DNA from: Vibrio splendidus
Lineage (GTDB): Bacteria > Pseudomonadota > Gammaproteobacteria > Enterobacterales > Vibrionaceae
Assembly (NCBI RefSeq): GCF_001557875.1
Contig: NZ_LNRF01000010.1
Span: forward strand, 62,001-126,000
DNA: 64,000 bases
Direction of reading: 5' to 3'
Below are positions 36,958 to 46,980 of this stretch, piece by piece. Position 1 is the stretch's first letter; every line of letters starts with the position of its first letter. The translations under genes and the position numbers were made by a program. The notes under the pieces were generated by a model. It was given only the letters and a program-made list of their open reading frames with translations, had not been told where the DNA came from and searched no databases.

Positions 36958-38529
36958 TTACTGCGAAGGCTCAGAACTGCTTACTGTCGACTGAGCTGCG
37001 CTGATACTTGATTCAGCACCTGAGGTTTCTAAAGGTGGGATCACCACCAAACCTTCAAGGCTTGCTTCTTGTTCTTTATTACGCTGATTCACATGGCCAA
37101 TAATGCTCTGGTAATAGCGGCGAATGTTCTCAACGTAATTCCTTGCTTCATCACCACGCGCATACCCATAACGAGTATTACTGTAGTACTTCTTCTGTCT
37201 GAGTAGAGGGAGCCTGTCTTTCACATCACCCCAAGCATCAGGATCACCACCTTGTGCTTTGGTTAAGCGGCGAGCATCCATCATGTGCCCGTAACCTACG
37301 TTGTATGAGGCTAGGGCAAACCAGATCTTTTCATGTTGAGTGATTGAATCTGGCACTCGGTTAACGATACGACGTAGGTACTCAACCCCGCCTTGTACCG
37401 ACTGTTTCGGGTCGAGACGGTTGGTTACCCCGACACTCTTCGCGGTGGGTAATGTCAACATCATCATGCCACGAACACCCGTTGGTGAGCGCGCAACAGG
37501 GTTCCAGTGTGATTCTTGGTAGGCCAAAGCGGCAATCAAGCGCCAGTCAAACTCTTGAGAGTACTTTTGAAATAGCGGCGACCATTTTGGTAACTTGCTG
37601 TCCAGTGCGCGGATAAAGGCACGAGTATCAACGTAGTCAAAAGTGCCGATGTGGCCGATGTATTTCTCTTCTAGTGAAGCCAGCTCACCAGACTGTTTTA
37701 GGTTACCGAAGAACTCAATCAACAGAGCATACAGGCTTTCATCTTCAGACTTCTGCAAATACCAAGAGATAGGTTGGTCTTCTGTCAGTTCAAAAGCCAA
37801 AGCTACGTCTGGGTATAAACGTTGTGCCAGTGACAGCTCAATCGAGTCAGCCACAGTGAATAAGCGCTCGCCAGTCGAAACTTCTTTTAACAGGTCGTTG
37901 ATATCAGCATTGCCGACCGCATCATAGATAAAGTCATCGTGTGTTTTCTGCAGCTGTTTTAGTGTTGGCTCAAAGTGTGAGTCTTTCACCACAACCAAAG
38001 ATGGCGTTAATGTGTCAGTAGACGCCGCCTCTTCTGATTCAGTTTGCGCTTTAACAAAGTCAGCCTGACGCTCATTCTCGAACTTGATCAGTTGTTCAAG
38101 ATTTCTTGGTCGCCACTGACCTTTTTTGTATACGACCTGCTGGCTTACATAGTAATAAGCAGGCGCGGCGCGATAAGCGCGTGTCAGGTTGTTATTTTGC
38201 GTTAAGCCGGTCGCGATAAGATCGATCTCACCTTTCTGCAGTGCAGGGAATAAGCCAGACAAACGGTAAGCGGGTTTAACCTCAAGCTTTACACCGAGCT
38301 CTTGTGCAAACTCACGAGCTAATTCGTAATCCAAGCCAGCAGGGCCATCAGGACCGATGTAATAAGAGAGTTGGTTATTTAGGGTGCCGACACGAAGAAC
38401 ACCACGGTCTCGTATCTGCTCAAGGACACTTTTAGGTTCAGATTCAATCTGACATCCAGCCAACCCAAATAGGGCGATCGCGAGCAGAAGGAACTTAGAC
38501 GAAAAGATGAGCGTAAATTTAGGCATCAA
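36958..38529 (-). CDS. mltF: Membrane-bound lytic murein transglycosylase F
   Basis: 523 aa. Lipoprotein signal LALFGLAGC-type with Cys at about residue 26. A periplasmic solute-binding-like domain (about 40-290: VLRVGTLNNQLSYYIGPDGPAGLDYELAREFA) precedes a goose-type lysozyme SLT domain (about 310-470). In the latter AALAYQESHWNP carries the catalytic Glu and SPTGVRGMMMLT follows. It cuts the glycan chains of peptidoglycan, leaving anhydro-muropeptides. A Ser/Glu-rich tail ends the protein. Two adjacent ATGs (38529, 38526) are both possible. Confidence 0.95.
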   Translation of the reverse strand: MMPKFTLIFSSKFLLLAIALFGLAGCQIESEPKSVLEQIRDRGVLRVGTLNNQLSYYIGPDGPAGLDYELAREFAQELGVKLEVKPAYRLSGLFPALQKGEIDLIATGLTQNNNLTRAYRAAPAYYYVSQQVVYKKGQWRPRNLEQLIKFENERQADFVKAQTESEEAASTDTLTPSLVVVKDSHFEPTLKQLQKTHDDFIYDAVGNADINDLLKEVSTGERLFTVADSIELSLAQRLYPDVALAFELTEDQPISWYLQKSEDESLYALLIEFFGNLKQSGELASLEEKYIGHIGTFDYVDTRAFIRALDSKLPKWSPLFQKYSQEFDWRLIAALAYQESHWNPVARSPTGVRGMMMLTLPTAKSVGVTNRLDPKQSVQGGVEYLRRIVNRVPDSITQHEKIWFALASYNVGYGHMMDARRLTKAQGGDPDAWGDVKDRLPLLRQKKYYSNTRYGYARGDEARNYVENIRRYYQSIIGHVNQRNKEQEASLEGLVVIPPLETSGAESSISAAQSTVSSSEPSQ

Positions 38530-38663
38530 AATGAAATCTCGAAAAGTGGAAGCCCCTTTATACCAAACCCCGGAAGGCTGGCAAAGCAGGTTTAATTAAA
38601 CAGTTGTAAAAGTGGTGATAAATGCAGCAAAAGTACCATTTACGCAGAAAGATAAAAAAAATC

Positions 38664-38679
38664 ACGCAAACGGTTGCTT
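38664..38679 (+). promoter_or_regulatory. PurR operator upstream of purL
   Basis: ACGCAAACGGTTGCTT matches the PurR box ACGCAAACGTTTGCGT at 13 of 16 positions. A TATAAT -10 box follows at 38709-38714. Confidence 0.8.
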
Positions 38680-38685
38680 TTGGTG

Positions 38686-38714
38686 TTACGTCACAAAAAG
38701 AAATGCTTTATAAT
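38686..38714 (+). promoter_or_regulatory. Promoter of purL
   Basis: A perfect -10 TATAAT (38709-38714) with a weak -35 TTACGT 17 bp upstream. The leader downstream, about 140 nt to the ATG at 38856, contains partly complementary blocks, e.g. GGTGGAAT near 38732 and ATTCCA near 38814. Confidence 0.55.
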
Positions 38715-38855
38715 GCGCTCGCATTGAAGAGGTGGAATCGGCATAGGTTTGGCAACCTTCGGGAATAGCTTCGAAGAAAACAGTTAGGTTGTTCCTATAA
38801 CCCACTGAATTTATTCCAATACTACCTTAATCAACTGCATAAGAGACGTAAGCAC

Positions 38856-41800
38856 ATGAGAATTTTGCGTGGCTCCCCAGCTCTATCTGAGTTTCGTGTT
38901 AACAAGCTTTTAGAGCTTTGTCGTGAATTAAGCTTACCTGTAACAGGTATTTACGCTGAGTTTGCCCACTTTGCTGATCTAACGGCAGACCTAGATGAGT
39001 CTGAAGTTGAGAAGCTAGAAAAGCTACTGACTTACGGTCCAACGATTGAAGAGCATGAACCTGAAGGTTTACTGCTGCTTGCAACGCCACGCCCGGGCAC
39101 TATCTCGCCTTGGTCTTCAAAATCTACAGATATCGCACACAACTGCGGACTGGCTAAAGTGTCACGTCTAGAGCGCGGTACTGCTTTCTACATTGAAACC
39201 TCTGCTGAACTTTCTGAGCTTCAACTTGTTGAGCTGAAAGCAATCCTGCACGACCGTATGATGGAAGTCGTTTTCACTGACTTCGAATCTGCGGCAGCGC
39301 TGTTCACTGTTGCTGAGCCTGCTCCTTATGCGGAAGTTGACCTATTAGCTGGCGGACGTAAAGCGCTTGAAAAAGCAAACGTTACCCTAGGTCTTGCTCT
39401 TGCAGATGATGAGATTGATTACCTTCTTGAAAGCTTCACTGAGAAGCTAGGTCGTAACCCGACTGACATCGAGCTAATGATGTTTGCACAAGCGAACTCA
39501 GAGCACTGTCGTCACAAGATCTTTAACGCTGACTGGACTATCGACGGCGTTAAGCAAGAAAAATCATTGTTCAAGATGATTAAGAACACCTTTGAAACGA
39601 CACCAGAACACGTTCTGTCTGCTTATAAAGATAACGCAGCGGTAATGACAGGTTCTGAAGTAGGTCGTTTCTTCCCAGATCCAAAAACTCGCCAGTACAA
39701 CTACCACCAAGAGAAAACACACATCTTGATGAAAGTTGAAACGCACAACCACCCAACGGCAATCTCTCCGTGGCCGGGCGCATCGACAGGTTCAGGCGGT
39801 GAAATCCGTGATGAAGGCGCAACCGGTATTGGTGGTAAGCCAAAAGCGGGTCTTGTTGCTTTCTCTGTATCTAACCTTAAGATCCCGAACTTCGTTCAAC
39901 CTTGGGAAACTGACTTTGGCAAGCCAAGCCGTATCGTTACTGCTTTGGATATCATGCTTGAAGGTCCTCTTGGTGGCGCGGCATTCAACAACGAATTTGG
40001 TCGTCCAAACCTACTTGGCTACTTCCGCACTTACGAAGAGAAAGTAAACTCTCACGCAGGTGAAGAAGTACGTGGTTACCACAAGCCAATTATGCTAGCT
40101 GGTGGTCTTGGTAATATCCGTGATGAGCACGTTCAGAAGAAAGAGATCCCAGTAGGTGCAAGCCTAATCGTTCTTGGCGGTCCTGCGATGAACATCGGCC
40201 TTGGTGGCGGTGCGGCATCTTCAATGGATTCTGGTTCTTCTTCTGAAGATCTAGATTTCGCTTCTGTACAACGTGAAAACCCAGAAATGGAACGTCGTTG
40301 TCAGGAAGTTATCGACCGTTGTTGGCAGCTAGGTGATGCGAACCCAATCGCATTCATCCACGATGTGGGCGCAGGCGGTATCTCAAATGCACTTCCTGAG
40401 CTAGTAGACGACGGTGAGCGTGGCGGTATCTTCAACCTACGTGACGTGCCAAACGATGAGCCGGGCATGAGCCCACTTGAGATCTGGTGTAACGAATCTC
40501 AAGAGCGTTACGTAATGGCAGTTGCTGATAAAGACATGGCAACATTCGACGCGATTTGTAAGCGTGAGCGTGCACCATACGCAGTGGTTGGTAAAGCGAC
40601 GGAAGAGCGTGAACTTAAACTTGAAGATTCACACTTCGACAACACGCCAATCGACATGCCAATGGACATCCTTTTAGGTAAAACACCTAAGATGCACCGT
40701 GACGCGAAAACGCTAAAAGCAAATAACCCAGCGATTGACCGTTCTGGTATCGAAATGAACGAAGCGGTTGACCGTGTTCTTCGTCTACCAACAGTCGCTG
40801 AGAAAACATTCCTTATCACCATCGGTGACCGCTCGGTAACTGGCCTTGTTGCTCGTGACCAAATGGTTGGCCCATGGCAGGTTCCTGTTGCTAACTGTGC
40901 TGTAACTGCAGCTAGTTACGACTCTTACCACGGTGAGGCGATGTCACTTGGTGAGCGTACGCCAGTTGCACTTCTAGACTTCGGCGCATCGGCTCGTCTA
41001 GCGGTTGGTGAAGCAATTACCAACATCGCAGCGACTAACATCGGCGATATCAAACACATTAAACTGTCGGCTAACTGGATGTCTCCAGCGGGTCACCCAG
41101 GTGAAGATGCAGGTCTTTACGAAGCGGTTAAAGCTGTTGGTGAAGAACTATGTCCAGCACTGGGTCTAACTATCCCAGTGGGTAAAGACTCAATGTCGAT
41201 GAAGACTAAGTGGGAAGAGAACGGCGAGCAGAAAGAAGTAACGTCTCCGCTATCTCTTGTTATCACTGCGTTTGCACGTGTTGAAGACGTTCGTAAGACG
41301 ATTACTCCTCAGCTTCGCACTGACAAAGGTAATACAAGCCTAGTTCTTATCGACCTAGGTAACGGCAAAAACCGTATGGGTGCGACAGCACTTGCACAAG
41401 TTTACAAGCAGCTTGGTGATAAGCCAGCAGACGTAGACAACGCAGCGCAACTAAAAGGTTTCTACGAAGGCGTTCAAGCATTGGTTGCTAACGACCAAGT
41501 TGTGGCTTACCACGATAAAGGCGATGGCGGTCTATTCGTAACGCTAGCCGAAATGGCGTTCGCAGGTCACTGTGGTGTCAACGCTGATATTGCAGCGCTA
41601 GGTGAAGACACACTAGCAGCACTGTTCAATGAAGAGCTAGGTGCAGTAATCCAAGTTCGCAACGATGACCTAGACGCGGTTCTTTCTACCCTTGCAGCAA
41701 ACGGCCTAGAAGCGTGCTCACACGTAATTGGTTCTGTTGAAGCATCTGATGAGCTAGTGATTAAGTCTGGTGAGTCTGTAGTGATTGAACGTAACCGTAC

Positions 41801-42752
41801 TGAGCTACGTACTATCTGGGCTGAAACCACGCATAAGATGCAAGGTCTACGTGATAACCCAGTTTGTGCTGACCAAGAACATGAAGCGAAGAAAGATAAC
41901 TCAGACCCAGGCCTGAACGTGAAACTAAGCTTTGACGTCAATGAAGATATCGCTGCACCGTTCATTAACACGGGCGCTAAGCCTAAGATGGCGATTCTAC
42001 GTGAGCAGGGTGTTAACTCTCACGTTGAAATGGCAGCAGCATTCGACCGTGCAGGCTTCGAAGCAACTGATATTCACATGAGCGACATCCTAACGGGTCA
42101 AGCGGTTCTAGAAGAGTACAACGGCCTTGTGGCTTGTGGTGGCTTCTCTTACGGTGACGTACTAGGCGCTGGTGAAGGTTGGGCTAAATCGGTTCTGTTT
42201 AACGATTCGACGCGTGACCAGTTTGAAAACTTCTTCAAGCGTGAAGATACCTTCTCTCTAGGTGTGTGTAACGGTTGTCAGATGTTGTCTAACCTGCGTG
42301 AACTTATCCCTGGAGCTGAATACTGGCCACGTTTTGTTCGCAATGAATCTGAGCGTTTTGAAGCTCGTTTCAGCCTCGTTGAAGTTCAGAAGTCTGATTC
42401 TGTATTCTTCAACGGCATGGAAGGTTCTCGTATGCCAATCGCTGTTTCTCACGGTGAGGGCCGCGTAGAAGTGCGTGACAACGACCACCTAAATGCGATT
42501 GAAAACTCAGGTACGGTTGCACTGCGTTACGTTGATAACTACGGTAACCCAACGCAGCAATATCCGAATAACCCGAACGGTTCACCAAATGCTATCACCG
42601 GCCTAACAACGACGGATGGCCGCGTGACTATCATGATGCCTCACCCAGAGCGTGTATTCCGTACGGTTGCAAATTCTTGGTCTCCAGAAGGTTGGGGTGA
42701 AAATGGTGCTTGGATGCGTATGTTCCAAAATGCACGTAAGAATGTGGGTTAA
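38856..42752 (+). CDS. purL: Phosphoribosylformylglycinamidine synthase
   Basis: 1298 aa, the normal size of the single-chain gammaproteobacterial enzyme. The N-terminal PurS-like domain is followed by the FGAM synthetase domains: [43 protein letters not shown], and the second half with [20 protein letters not shown]. The C-terminal class I glutamine amidotransferase has the nucleophile in GVCNGCQML and the HPE triad residues in MMPHPERVF. It makes FGAM from FGAR with glutamine and ATP. PurR box upstream, terminator downstream. Confidence 0.99.
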   Translation: MRILRGSPALSEFRVNKLLELCRELSLPVTGIYAEFAHFADLTADLDESEVEKLEKLLTYGPTIEEHEPEGLLLLATPRPGTISPWSSKSTDIAHNCGLAKVSRLERGTAFYIETSAELSELQLVELKAILHDRMMEVVFTDFESAAALFTVAEPAPYAEVDLLAGGRKALEKANVTLGLALADDEIDYLLESFTEKLGRNPTDIELMMFAQANSEHCRHKIFNADWTIDGVKQEKSLFKMIKNTFETTPEHVLSAYKDNAAVMTGSEVGRFFPDPKTRQYNYHQEKTHILMKVETHNHPTAISPWPGASTGSGGEIRDEGATGIGGKPKAGLVAFSVSNLKIPNFVQPWETDFGKPSRIVTALDIMLEGPLGGAAFNNEFGRPNLLGYFRTYEEKVNSHAGEEVRGYHKPIMLAGGLGNIRDEHVQKKEIPVGASLIVLGGPAMNIGLGGGAASSMDSGSSSEDLDFASVQRENPEMERRCQEVIDRCWQLGDANPIAFIHDVGAGGISNALPELVDDGERGGIFNLRDVPNDEPGMSPLEIWCNESQERYVMAVADKDMATFDAICKRERAPYAVVGKATEERELKLEDSHFDNTPIDMPMDILLGKTPKMHRDAKTLKANNPAIDRSGIEMNEAVDRVLRLPTVAEKTFLITIGDRSVTGLVARDQMVGPWQVPVANCAVTAASYDSYHGEAMSLGERTPVALLDFGASARLAVGEAITNIAATNIGDIKHIKLSANWMSPAGHPGEDAGLYEAVKAVGEELCPALGLTIPVGKDSMSMKTKWEENGEQKEVTSPLSLVITAFARVEDVRKTITPQLRTDKGNTSLVLIDLGNGKNRMGATALAQVYKQLGDKPADVDNAAQLKGFYEGVQALVANDQVVAYHDKGDGGLFVTLAEMAFAGHCGVNADIAALGEDTLAALFNEELGAVIQVRNDDLDAVLSTLAANGLEACSHVIGSVEASDELVIKSGESVVIERNRTELRTIWAETTHKMQGLRDNPVCADQEHEAKKDNSDPGLNVKLSFDVNEDIAAPFINTGAKPKMAILREQGVNSHVEMAAAFDRAGFEATDIHMSDILTGQAVLEEYNGLVACGGFSYGDVLGAGEGWAKSVLFNDSTRDQFENFFKREDTFSLGVCNGCQMLSNLRELIPGAEYWPRFVRNESERFEARFSLVEVQKSDSVFFNGMEGSRMPIAVSHGEGRVEVRDNDHLNAIENSGTVALRYVDNYGNPTQQYPNNPNGSPNAITGLTTTDGRVTIMMPHPERVFRTVANSWSPEGWGENGAWMRMFQNARKNVG

Positions 42753-42799
42753 TCACTTTCTTACTAGCCGCATTAATCTAGGCTAGGTTAAGCAAAAAT

Positions 42800-42836
42800 G
42801 AAAAGCGCAGATCGAAAGGTCTGCGCTTTTTTATTT
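42800..42836 (+). terminator. Terminator of purL
   Basis: Arms AAGCGCAGA / TCTGCGCTT, then T-run. Confidence 0.92.
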
Positions 42837-42922
42837 CTCAAAATTTAGGAACCAGAGCGAAGAAATTAACCTTTGCAGTTTGCTGTTCTAAAAATCTCCA
42901 CTACGCTAAATGTTATGGAATC

Positions 42923-42958
42923 AATTTGTTAGGCCAACAAATTCTGCATTTATGCAGA
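42923..42958. other. Two adjoining perfect stem-loops before the DUF3332 gene
   Basis: AATTTGTT/AACAAATT around AGGCC (42923-42943) directly abuts TCTGCAT/ATGCAGA around TT (42943-42958). They lie 58 bp before the ATG, so they would be either in the 5' leader or in the promoter. Confidence 0.5.
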
Positions 42959-43015
42959 GAGTATCGTTTGGCTATGCAAAAAATTGAATCAATCATCGTG
43001 GCATAAGAGGGAACT

Positions 43016-43549
43016 ATGAAAACAACAATCACAAAAGCAGTAGCAGTGGCAGCGATTGTCATGTCGTTAGCTGGATGTGTCGGTAGTAACGCTGTGACTG
43101 GTAAATTAATGAAGTTCAACGTTGAGGTTGTAGACAACCGCTACGCTCGTGCAGGGGTCAACTTCTTACTTGCTCCGGTTTACGCGCTAACAATGGCAGC
43201 CGATTATATTGTATTTAACTCAATTGAATTCTGGGCGGGTAAAAACCCACTCACTGGTGCGCCTCACATCTTTGATAGTAAAGTCGATACCATGATTGAT
43301 GTGAATGATAGCCTTGATGACTCTCTGAAAGATGCACCACTTGGCTTCAATAATCGTCAGATTGAATGGGGTGAAATGCAGCAGATCGATGAGAACACCA
43401 TTCGTATGGACATTACTTACAACGATGGTCAAAAAGCAGTACTGCTGGGTGTTCGCGATGGCGACAAGGTCAGCTACTACATGGATGGCACACTGGTATC
43501 TGAAACCTCTATCCAAGCTCTTGAGCAGTTAGCCGCAGAGAAGGTGTAA
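43016..43549 (+). CDS. DUF3332 lipoprotein
   Basis: 177 aa. Lipoprotein signal with the lipobox in VMSLAGCVGS (Cys21). The body VTGKLMKFNVEVVDNRYARAGVNFLLAPVYALTMAADYIVFNSIEFWAGKNPLTG matches the DUF3332 family seen in vibrios. It probably sits at a membrane face. Its role is unknown. GGGAA precedes the ATG. Two perfect hairpins lie upstream. A terminator lies 30 bp downstream. Confidence 0.85.
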   Translation: MKTTITKAVAVAAIVMSLAGCVGSNAVTGKLMKFNVEVVDNRYARAGVNFLLAPVYALTMAADYIVFNSIEFWAGKNPLTGAPHIFDSKVDTMIDVNDSLDDSLKDAPLGFNNRQIEWGEMQQIDENTIRMDITYNDGQKAVLLGVRDGDKVSYYMDGTLVSETSIQALEQLAAEKV

Positions 43550-43575
43550 CGACTTTCGTTATCTACAGATAAAAG

Positions 43576-43606
43576 AAAAGCCGCTGGATTTAACCCCAGC
43601 GGCTTC
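43576..43606 (+). terminator. Hairpin terminator after the DUF3332 gene
   Basis: GCCGCTGG / CCAGCGGC with loop ATTTAACC, then a weak TTCGTATTTT tract. The minus strand has AAAAG preceding, so it can also serve dapD. Confidence 0.78.
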
Positions 43607-43613
43607 GTATTTT

Positions 43614-43653
43614 CTAGCATCTAGCATCTAGCATCTAGCATCTAGCATCTAGC
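43614..43653. repeat. Heptanucleotide tandem repeat, CTAGCAT x5 plus partial copy
   Basis: Five perfect copies at 43614-43648, followed by CTAGC. It lies in the 55-bp gap between the terminator and the dapD stop codon. Confidence 0.97.
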
Positions 43654-43660
43654 GCTTCGA

Positions 43661-44692
43661 TTAATTGTTGCTGTGTAGCTCGCTGTTTAGCTCAACAGCA
43701 GACTTGTTTGCAAGACATTCAATTTGACCAGTGATCGAGTTGCGACGGAACAGAAGATCAGAAACGCCAGCTAGGTCGCGAGCTTTAATGATTTCTACTT
43801 CGTTGCCTTCTTTATCTAGCATGCGAACCTTAGTACCCGCAGTCACGTAAAGACCAGATTCAACCGTGCAACGGTCGCCCATAGGGAAGCCAAGACCTGC
43901 GTTTGCGCCTAGTAGGCAGTTTTCGCCGATAGAGATAACCATAGTACCGCCACCAGACAAAGTACCCATGATAGAAGCGCCGCCGCCGATGTCTGAACCG
44001 TTACCTACAACAACACCCGCAGAGATACGACCTTCAACCATGCTTACGCCAGTTGTACCTGCATTGAAATTGATGAAACCTTCATGCATTACTGTTGTGC
44101 CTTCACCCACATGTGCGCCAAGACGAACACGAGAAGTGTCAGCAATACGAATACCTGTTGGTACCACGTAATCGACCATTTTAGGGAACTTGTCTACGCA
44201 ATCTACAGATAGAGCACGACCTGCAAGGCGAGCTTCGATTTGACGCTCAGCCAGCTCAGGAAGGTCGATTGGACCTTCGTTAGTCCATGCGATGTTGTGC
44301 AGTAGACCGAAGATACCGTCTAGTACCGTACCGTGTGGTTGAACTAGGCGGTTAGAGATTAGTTGTAGCTTTAGGAAGCCTTCAGCAACTGATGCTGGCT
44401 TCTCGTCAGCCGCAAGAACAACAAGAACAAGTGGCTGCTCAGATGCTGCTGCTTTTTCTGCGAAAGATGCGTTAGCTGCATCGTCGTTTGCTGCGAATGC
44501 TTTCGCCAGTTCTGCGCTTTGTGCAGCAGAGATTTCGATAGCTTGGTTGCCTTCAGAGTAACCTGATACTTCTGCCACAGCCGCTACAAGAGCGTCGCTT
44601 GGGTTTAGAAGTGGGTTAGGGAAGAACGCTTCAATGATTTTATTGTCGCGATTTTTGGTTGCCGTACCGAAGGCTAGTGAAAAGTAAGCCAT
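43661..44692 (-). CDS. dapD: Tetrahydrodipicolinate N-succinyltransferase
   Basis: 343 aa, the long form of the family. Hexapeptide-repeat, left-handed beta-helix sequence spans about 180-300: RLGAHVGEGTTVMHEGFINFNAG, VEGRISAGVVVGNGSDIGGGASIMGTLSGGG and LGANAGLGFPMGDRCTVESGLYV. It adds succinate to tetrahydrodipicolinate in the lysine/meso-DAP pathway. GGAG precedes the ATG. A single-gene unit, with stop next to the heptamer repeat. Confidence 0.95.
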   Translation of the reverse strand: MAYFSLAFGTATKNRDNKIIEAFFPNPLLNPSDALVAAVAEVSGYSEGNQAIEISAAQSAELAKAFAANDDAANASFAEKAAASEQPLVLVVLAADEKPASVAEGFLKLQLISNRLVQPHGTVLDGIFGLLHNIAWTNEGPIDLPELAERQIEARLAGRALSVDCVDKFPKMVDYVVPTGIRIADTSRVRLGAHVGEGTTVMHEGFINFNAGTTGVSMVEGRISAGVVVGNGSDIGGGASIMGTLSGGGTMVISIGENCLLGANAGLGFPMGDRCTVESGLYVTAGTKVRMLDKEGNEVEIIKARDLAGVSDLLFRRNSITGQIECLANKSAVELNSELHSNN

Positions 44693-45196
44693 GTTGAATC
44701 TCCATGTGTTGAGTCTTGATTTTGCTATTCCAAAACAACGGCTCGAATAACAAGCGCTGCCGTTAGCAAAGTTAATTTAATTGCGTTCATCATAAAGAGA
44801 GCGCCCTCGTTATGAAAGGGCGCATTGGGATAAAGTCTGTAAAATGATATTGCTTGTCTTTCTGGCGATAGTTTTCATTATCCGGATATTGCACCATGTT
44901 CTTAATGCTACGGCGTTTTATTCAACCACTCAGTATGCTTTCATTTCTATATTCGTCACTCATATTCAACTCACCGTGTTGTTAGCAGTATCAATAGGCT
45001 GAGTCACACTTTCTTTATAAACTTATGTTTATTATCAGAATTATTCGACTTCTGTTGATTAATCGCTTGTGCCTACAGTCCGAGTAAATACTCAAATTTT
45101 CAGCTGCGTAATTAAGATGAAGATCACTATAACCCTATATTAATTAAGTATATTTCCAGCCATAACGACATTAAAACGATTAATAAAGGATCTTCT
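44693..45196. other. 504-bp divergent gap between dapD and the 5'-nucleotidase gene
   Basis: Contains a GC-rich hairpin at 44801-44823 (GCGCCCT / AGGGCGC) and, on the minus strand, a 22-codon frame at 44793-44725 (MMNAIKLTLLTAALVIRAVVLE). Both lie in the dapD leader. The rest is AT-rich promoter-like DNA. No riboswitch recognised. Confidence 0.45.
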
Positions 45197-46897
45197 ATGA
45201 ATTTTACTAAGTCTTTACTGGTGCTCTCTATCGGCGTGGCGATGGTTGGTTGTGGCTCGGGCAGCAATGATACCGCAGTGACATGTGACACTGCTGCTTC
45301 TTGTACCAAGTTTACTGTTTTACATACTAATGATAACCACGGTCGTTTTTGGGAGAACAGTAAGGGTGAGTACGGAATGGCTGCTCGCAAGACTTTGATC
45401 GATAGCATTCGAGCTGAAGTCACCCAAAACGGTGGTGAAACCATTCTATTGTCTGGTGGTGATATTAATACCGGTGTGCCTGAGTCTGACATGCAGGACG
45501 CAGTACCAGACTTTGTTGGTATGAACCTTCTTGGTTACGACGCAATGGCATTAGGTAATCATGAATTCGACAACACCCTGGATGTGCTTGAGATGCAGTC
45601 TGAGCTAGCTGATTTCCCAATGCTAGCGGCGAATATTTATATCAAAGATGGAGACACAGTTACTGATGAACGCCTTTTCTCTCCATATAAAGTCTTCACT
45701 ATTAATGGGCTAAAAGTGGCTGTTATTGGCCTAACAACCAAAGACACGGCGAAGTTGGTTAACCCTGATAATGTCGCAACGATTCACTTTGCGGACCCGC
45801 AAGTAGAAATCAAAAAAGCTATAAAAGAAATCGAGGCGAATGAAACGGTTGACTTGATTTTTGCTACCACGCATATGGGTCACTACGCCGATGGTCAACA
45901 TGGTAGTGAAGCGCCTGGTGATGTGTTACTTGCTCGCTCTCTAGAAGAAGGTCAGCTAGACGCAATTATTGGCGGACACTCTCAAAATCCAGTTTGTATG
46001 GAAGGTAATGAATACGCAGACTTTAATCCGGGAGATGACTGTAAGCCAGATCAGCAGAATGGTACTTACATCATGCAAGCACATGAATGGGGTAAGTATG
46101 TAGGCAGAGCTGACTTTGAGTTTTATGACGGTAAACTGCATTTAGCGAAGTACGACTTAGTGCCGGTAAACTTGAAAGAGAAAGACGAAAATGGTGATTA
46201 TCAGTTTATCCAAGCTGAAATCGAACCTAACGCAACAGTAATAGCGACTCTTTCCGCGTATCAGCAGCAGGGGCAAGAGTTGTTGGATGTCATTATCTCG
46301 AAAACTGATGATAAGTTGGAAGGTGATCGTGATGTTGTTCGCTCAGAACAAACTAATCTGGGTCATTTATTAGGTGAAGCATACCGTACTTACGACTTAG
46401 TGAATGCTGACTTTGGTGTAATGAACTCTGGTGGTGTTCGTGACTCAATTGCGGCGGGTGATATTGCTTATCGTGATGTACTGACGGTACAGCCTTTCGG
46501 TAATTTCGTGACTAAAGCAACGATGACGGGAGCTGAAGTGAAAGCGTATTTAGACGTTGTTGCGACTATGACTGCAGGCTCTGGCGCTTACGCTCAATTG
46601 GATAATATTAGTTTAACTGTAGACTGTGATTTGGGTGATGTGACCATTCGTGACATCAACGGCAAAGGCTTTGACTTAGCGGACACCTACACGTTCTCTG
46701 TGATAAGTTTCAGTGCTGCTGGTGGTGATGACTACCCAGTCATTGATGTTGAATCGACGCAGTTAACGGATGCCTCAGTGCTACGCGAGTTCTTTGTTAA
46801 TAACCCCGATGTCACTGCAGCGAATTACGCACCAGTGGATGGTGATCTAATCTACATGAGTAATGGTTCAGAAGTAAAAGGCTGCCCTGCGAACTAA
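45197..46897 (+). CDS. 5'-nucleotidase/UshA-like lipoprotein
   Basis: 566 aa. Lipobox MVGCGSGSN gives an acylated Cys at about residue 15. The calcineurin-like metallophosphatase domain has VLHTNDNHGRF, SGGDINTG, LGNHEFD, TTHMGHY and GGHSQNP, the di-metal site pattern. The C-terminal 5'-nucleotidase domain has MNSGGVRDSI and ITYRDVLTVQPFGN-like sequence plus SAAGGDDYPVID. It hydrolyses external nucleotides or UDP-sugars, so that nucleosides can be imported. GGA lies before the ATG. Monocistronic. Confidence 0.92.
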   Translation: MNFTKSLLVLSIGVAMVGCGSGSNDTAVTCDTAASCTKFTVLHTNDNHGRFWENSKGEYGMAARKTLIDSIRAEVTQNGGETILLSGGDINTGVPESDMQDAVPDFVGMNLLGYDAMALGNHEFDNTLDVLEMQSELADFPMLAANIYIKDGDTVTDERLFSPYKVFTINGLKVAVIGLTTKDTAKLVNPDNVATIHFADPQVEIKKAIKEIEANETVDLIFATTHMGHYADGQHGSEAPGDVLLARSLEEGQLDAIIGGHSQNPVCMEGNEYADFNPGDDCKPDQQNGTYIMQAHEWGKYVGRADFEFYDGKLHLAKYDLVPVNLKEKDENGDYQFIQAEIEPNATVIATLSAYQQQGQELLDVIISKTDDKLEGDRDVVRSEQTNLGHLLGEAYRTYDLVNADFGVMNSGGVRDSIAAGDIAYRDVLTVQPFGNFVTKATMTGAEVKAYLDVVATMTAGSGAYAQLDNISLTVDCDLGDVTIRDINGKGFDLADTYTFSVISFSAAGGDDYPVIDVESTQLTDASVLREFFVNNPDVTAANYAPVDGDLIYMSNGSEVKGCPAN

Positions 46898-46928
46898 TTT
46901 ATAACTCATAAACAAAAGCGACAAAGAA

Positions 46929-46957
46929 AATAGCCAGCAAATAGCTGGCTATTTTTG
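46929..46957. terminator. Bidirectional terminator between the nucleotidase gene and marC
   Basis: AAAATAGCCAGC / GCTGGCTATTTTT with loop AAATA. Confidence 0.9.
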
Positions 46958-46980
46958 TATTAGATTTTCGTAGTCTGAGC

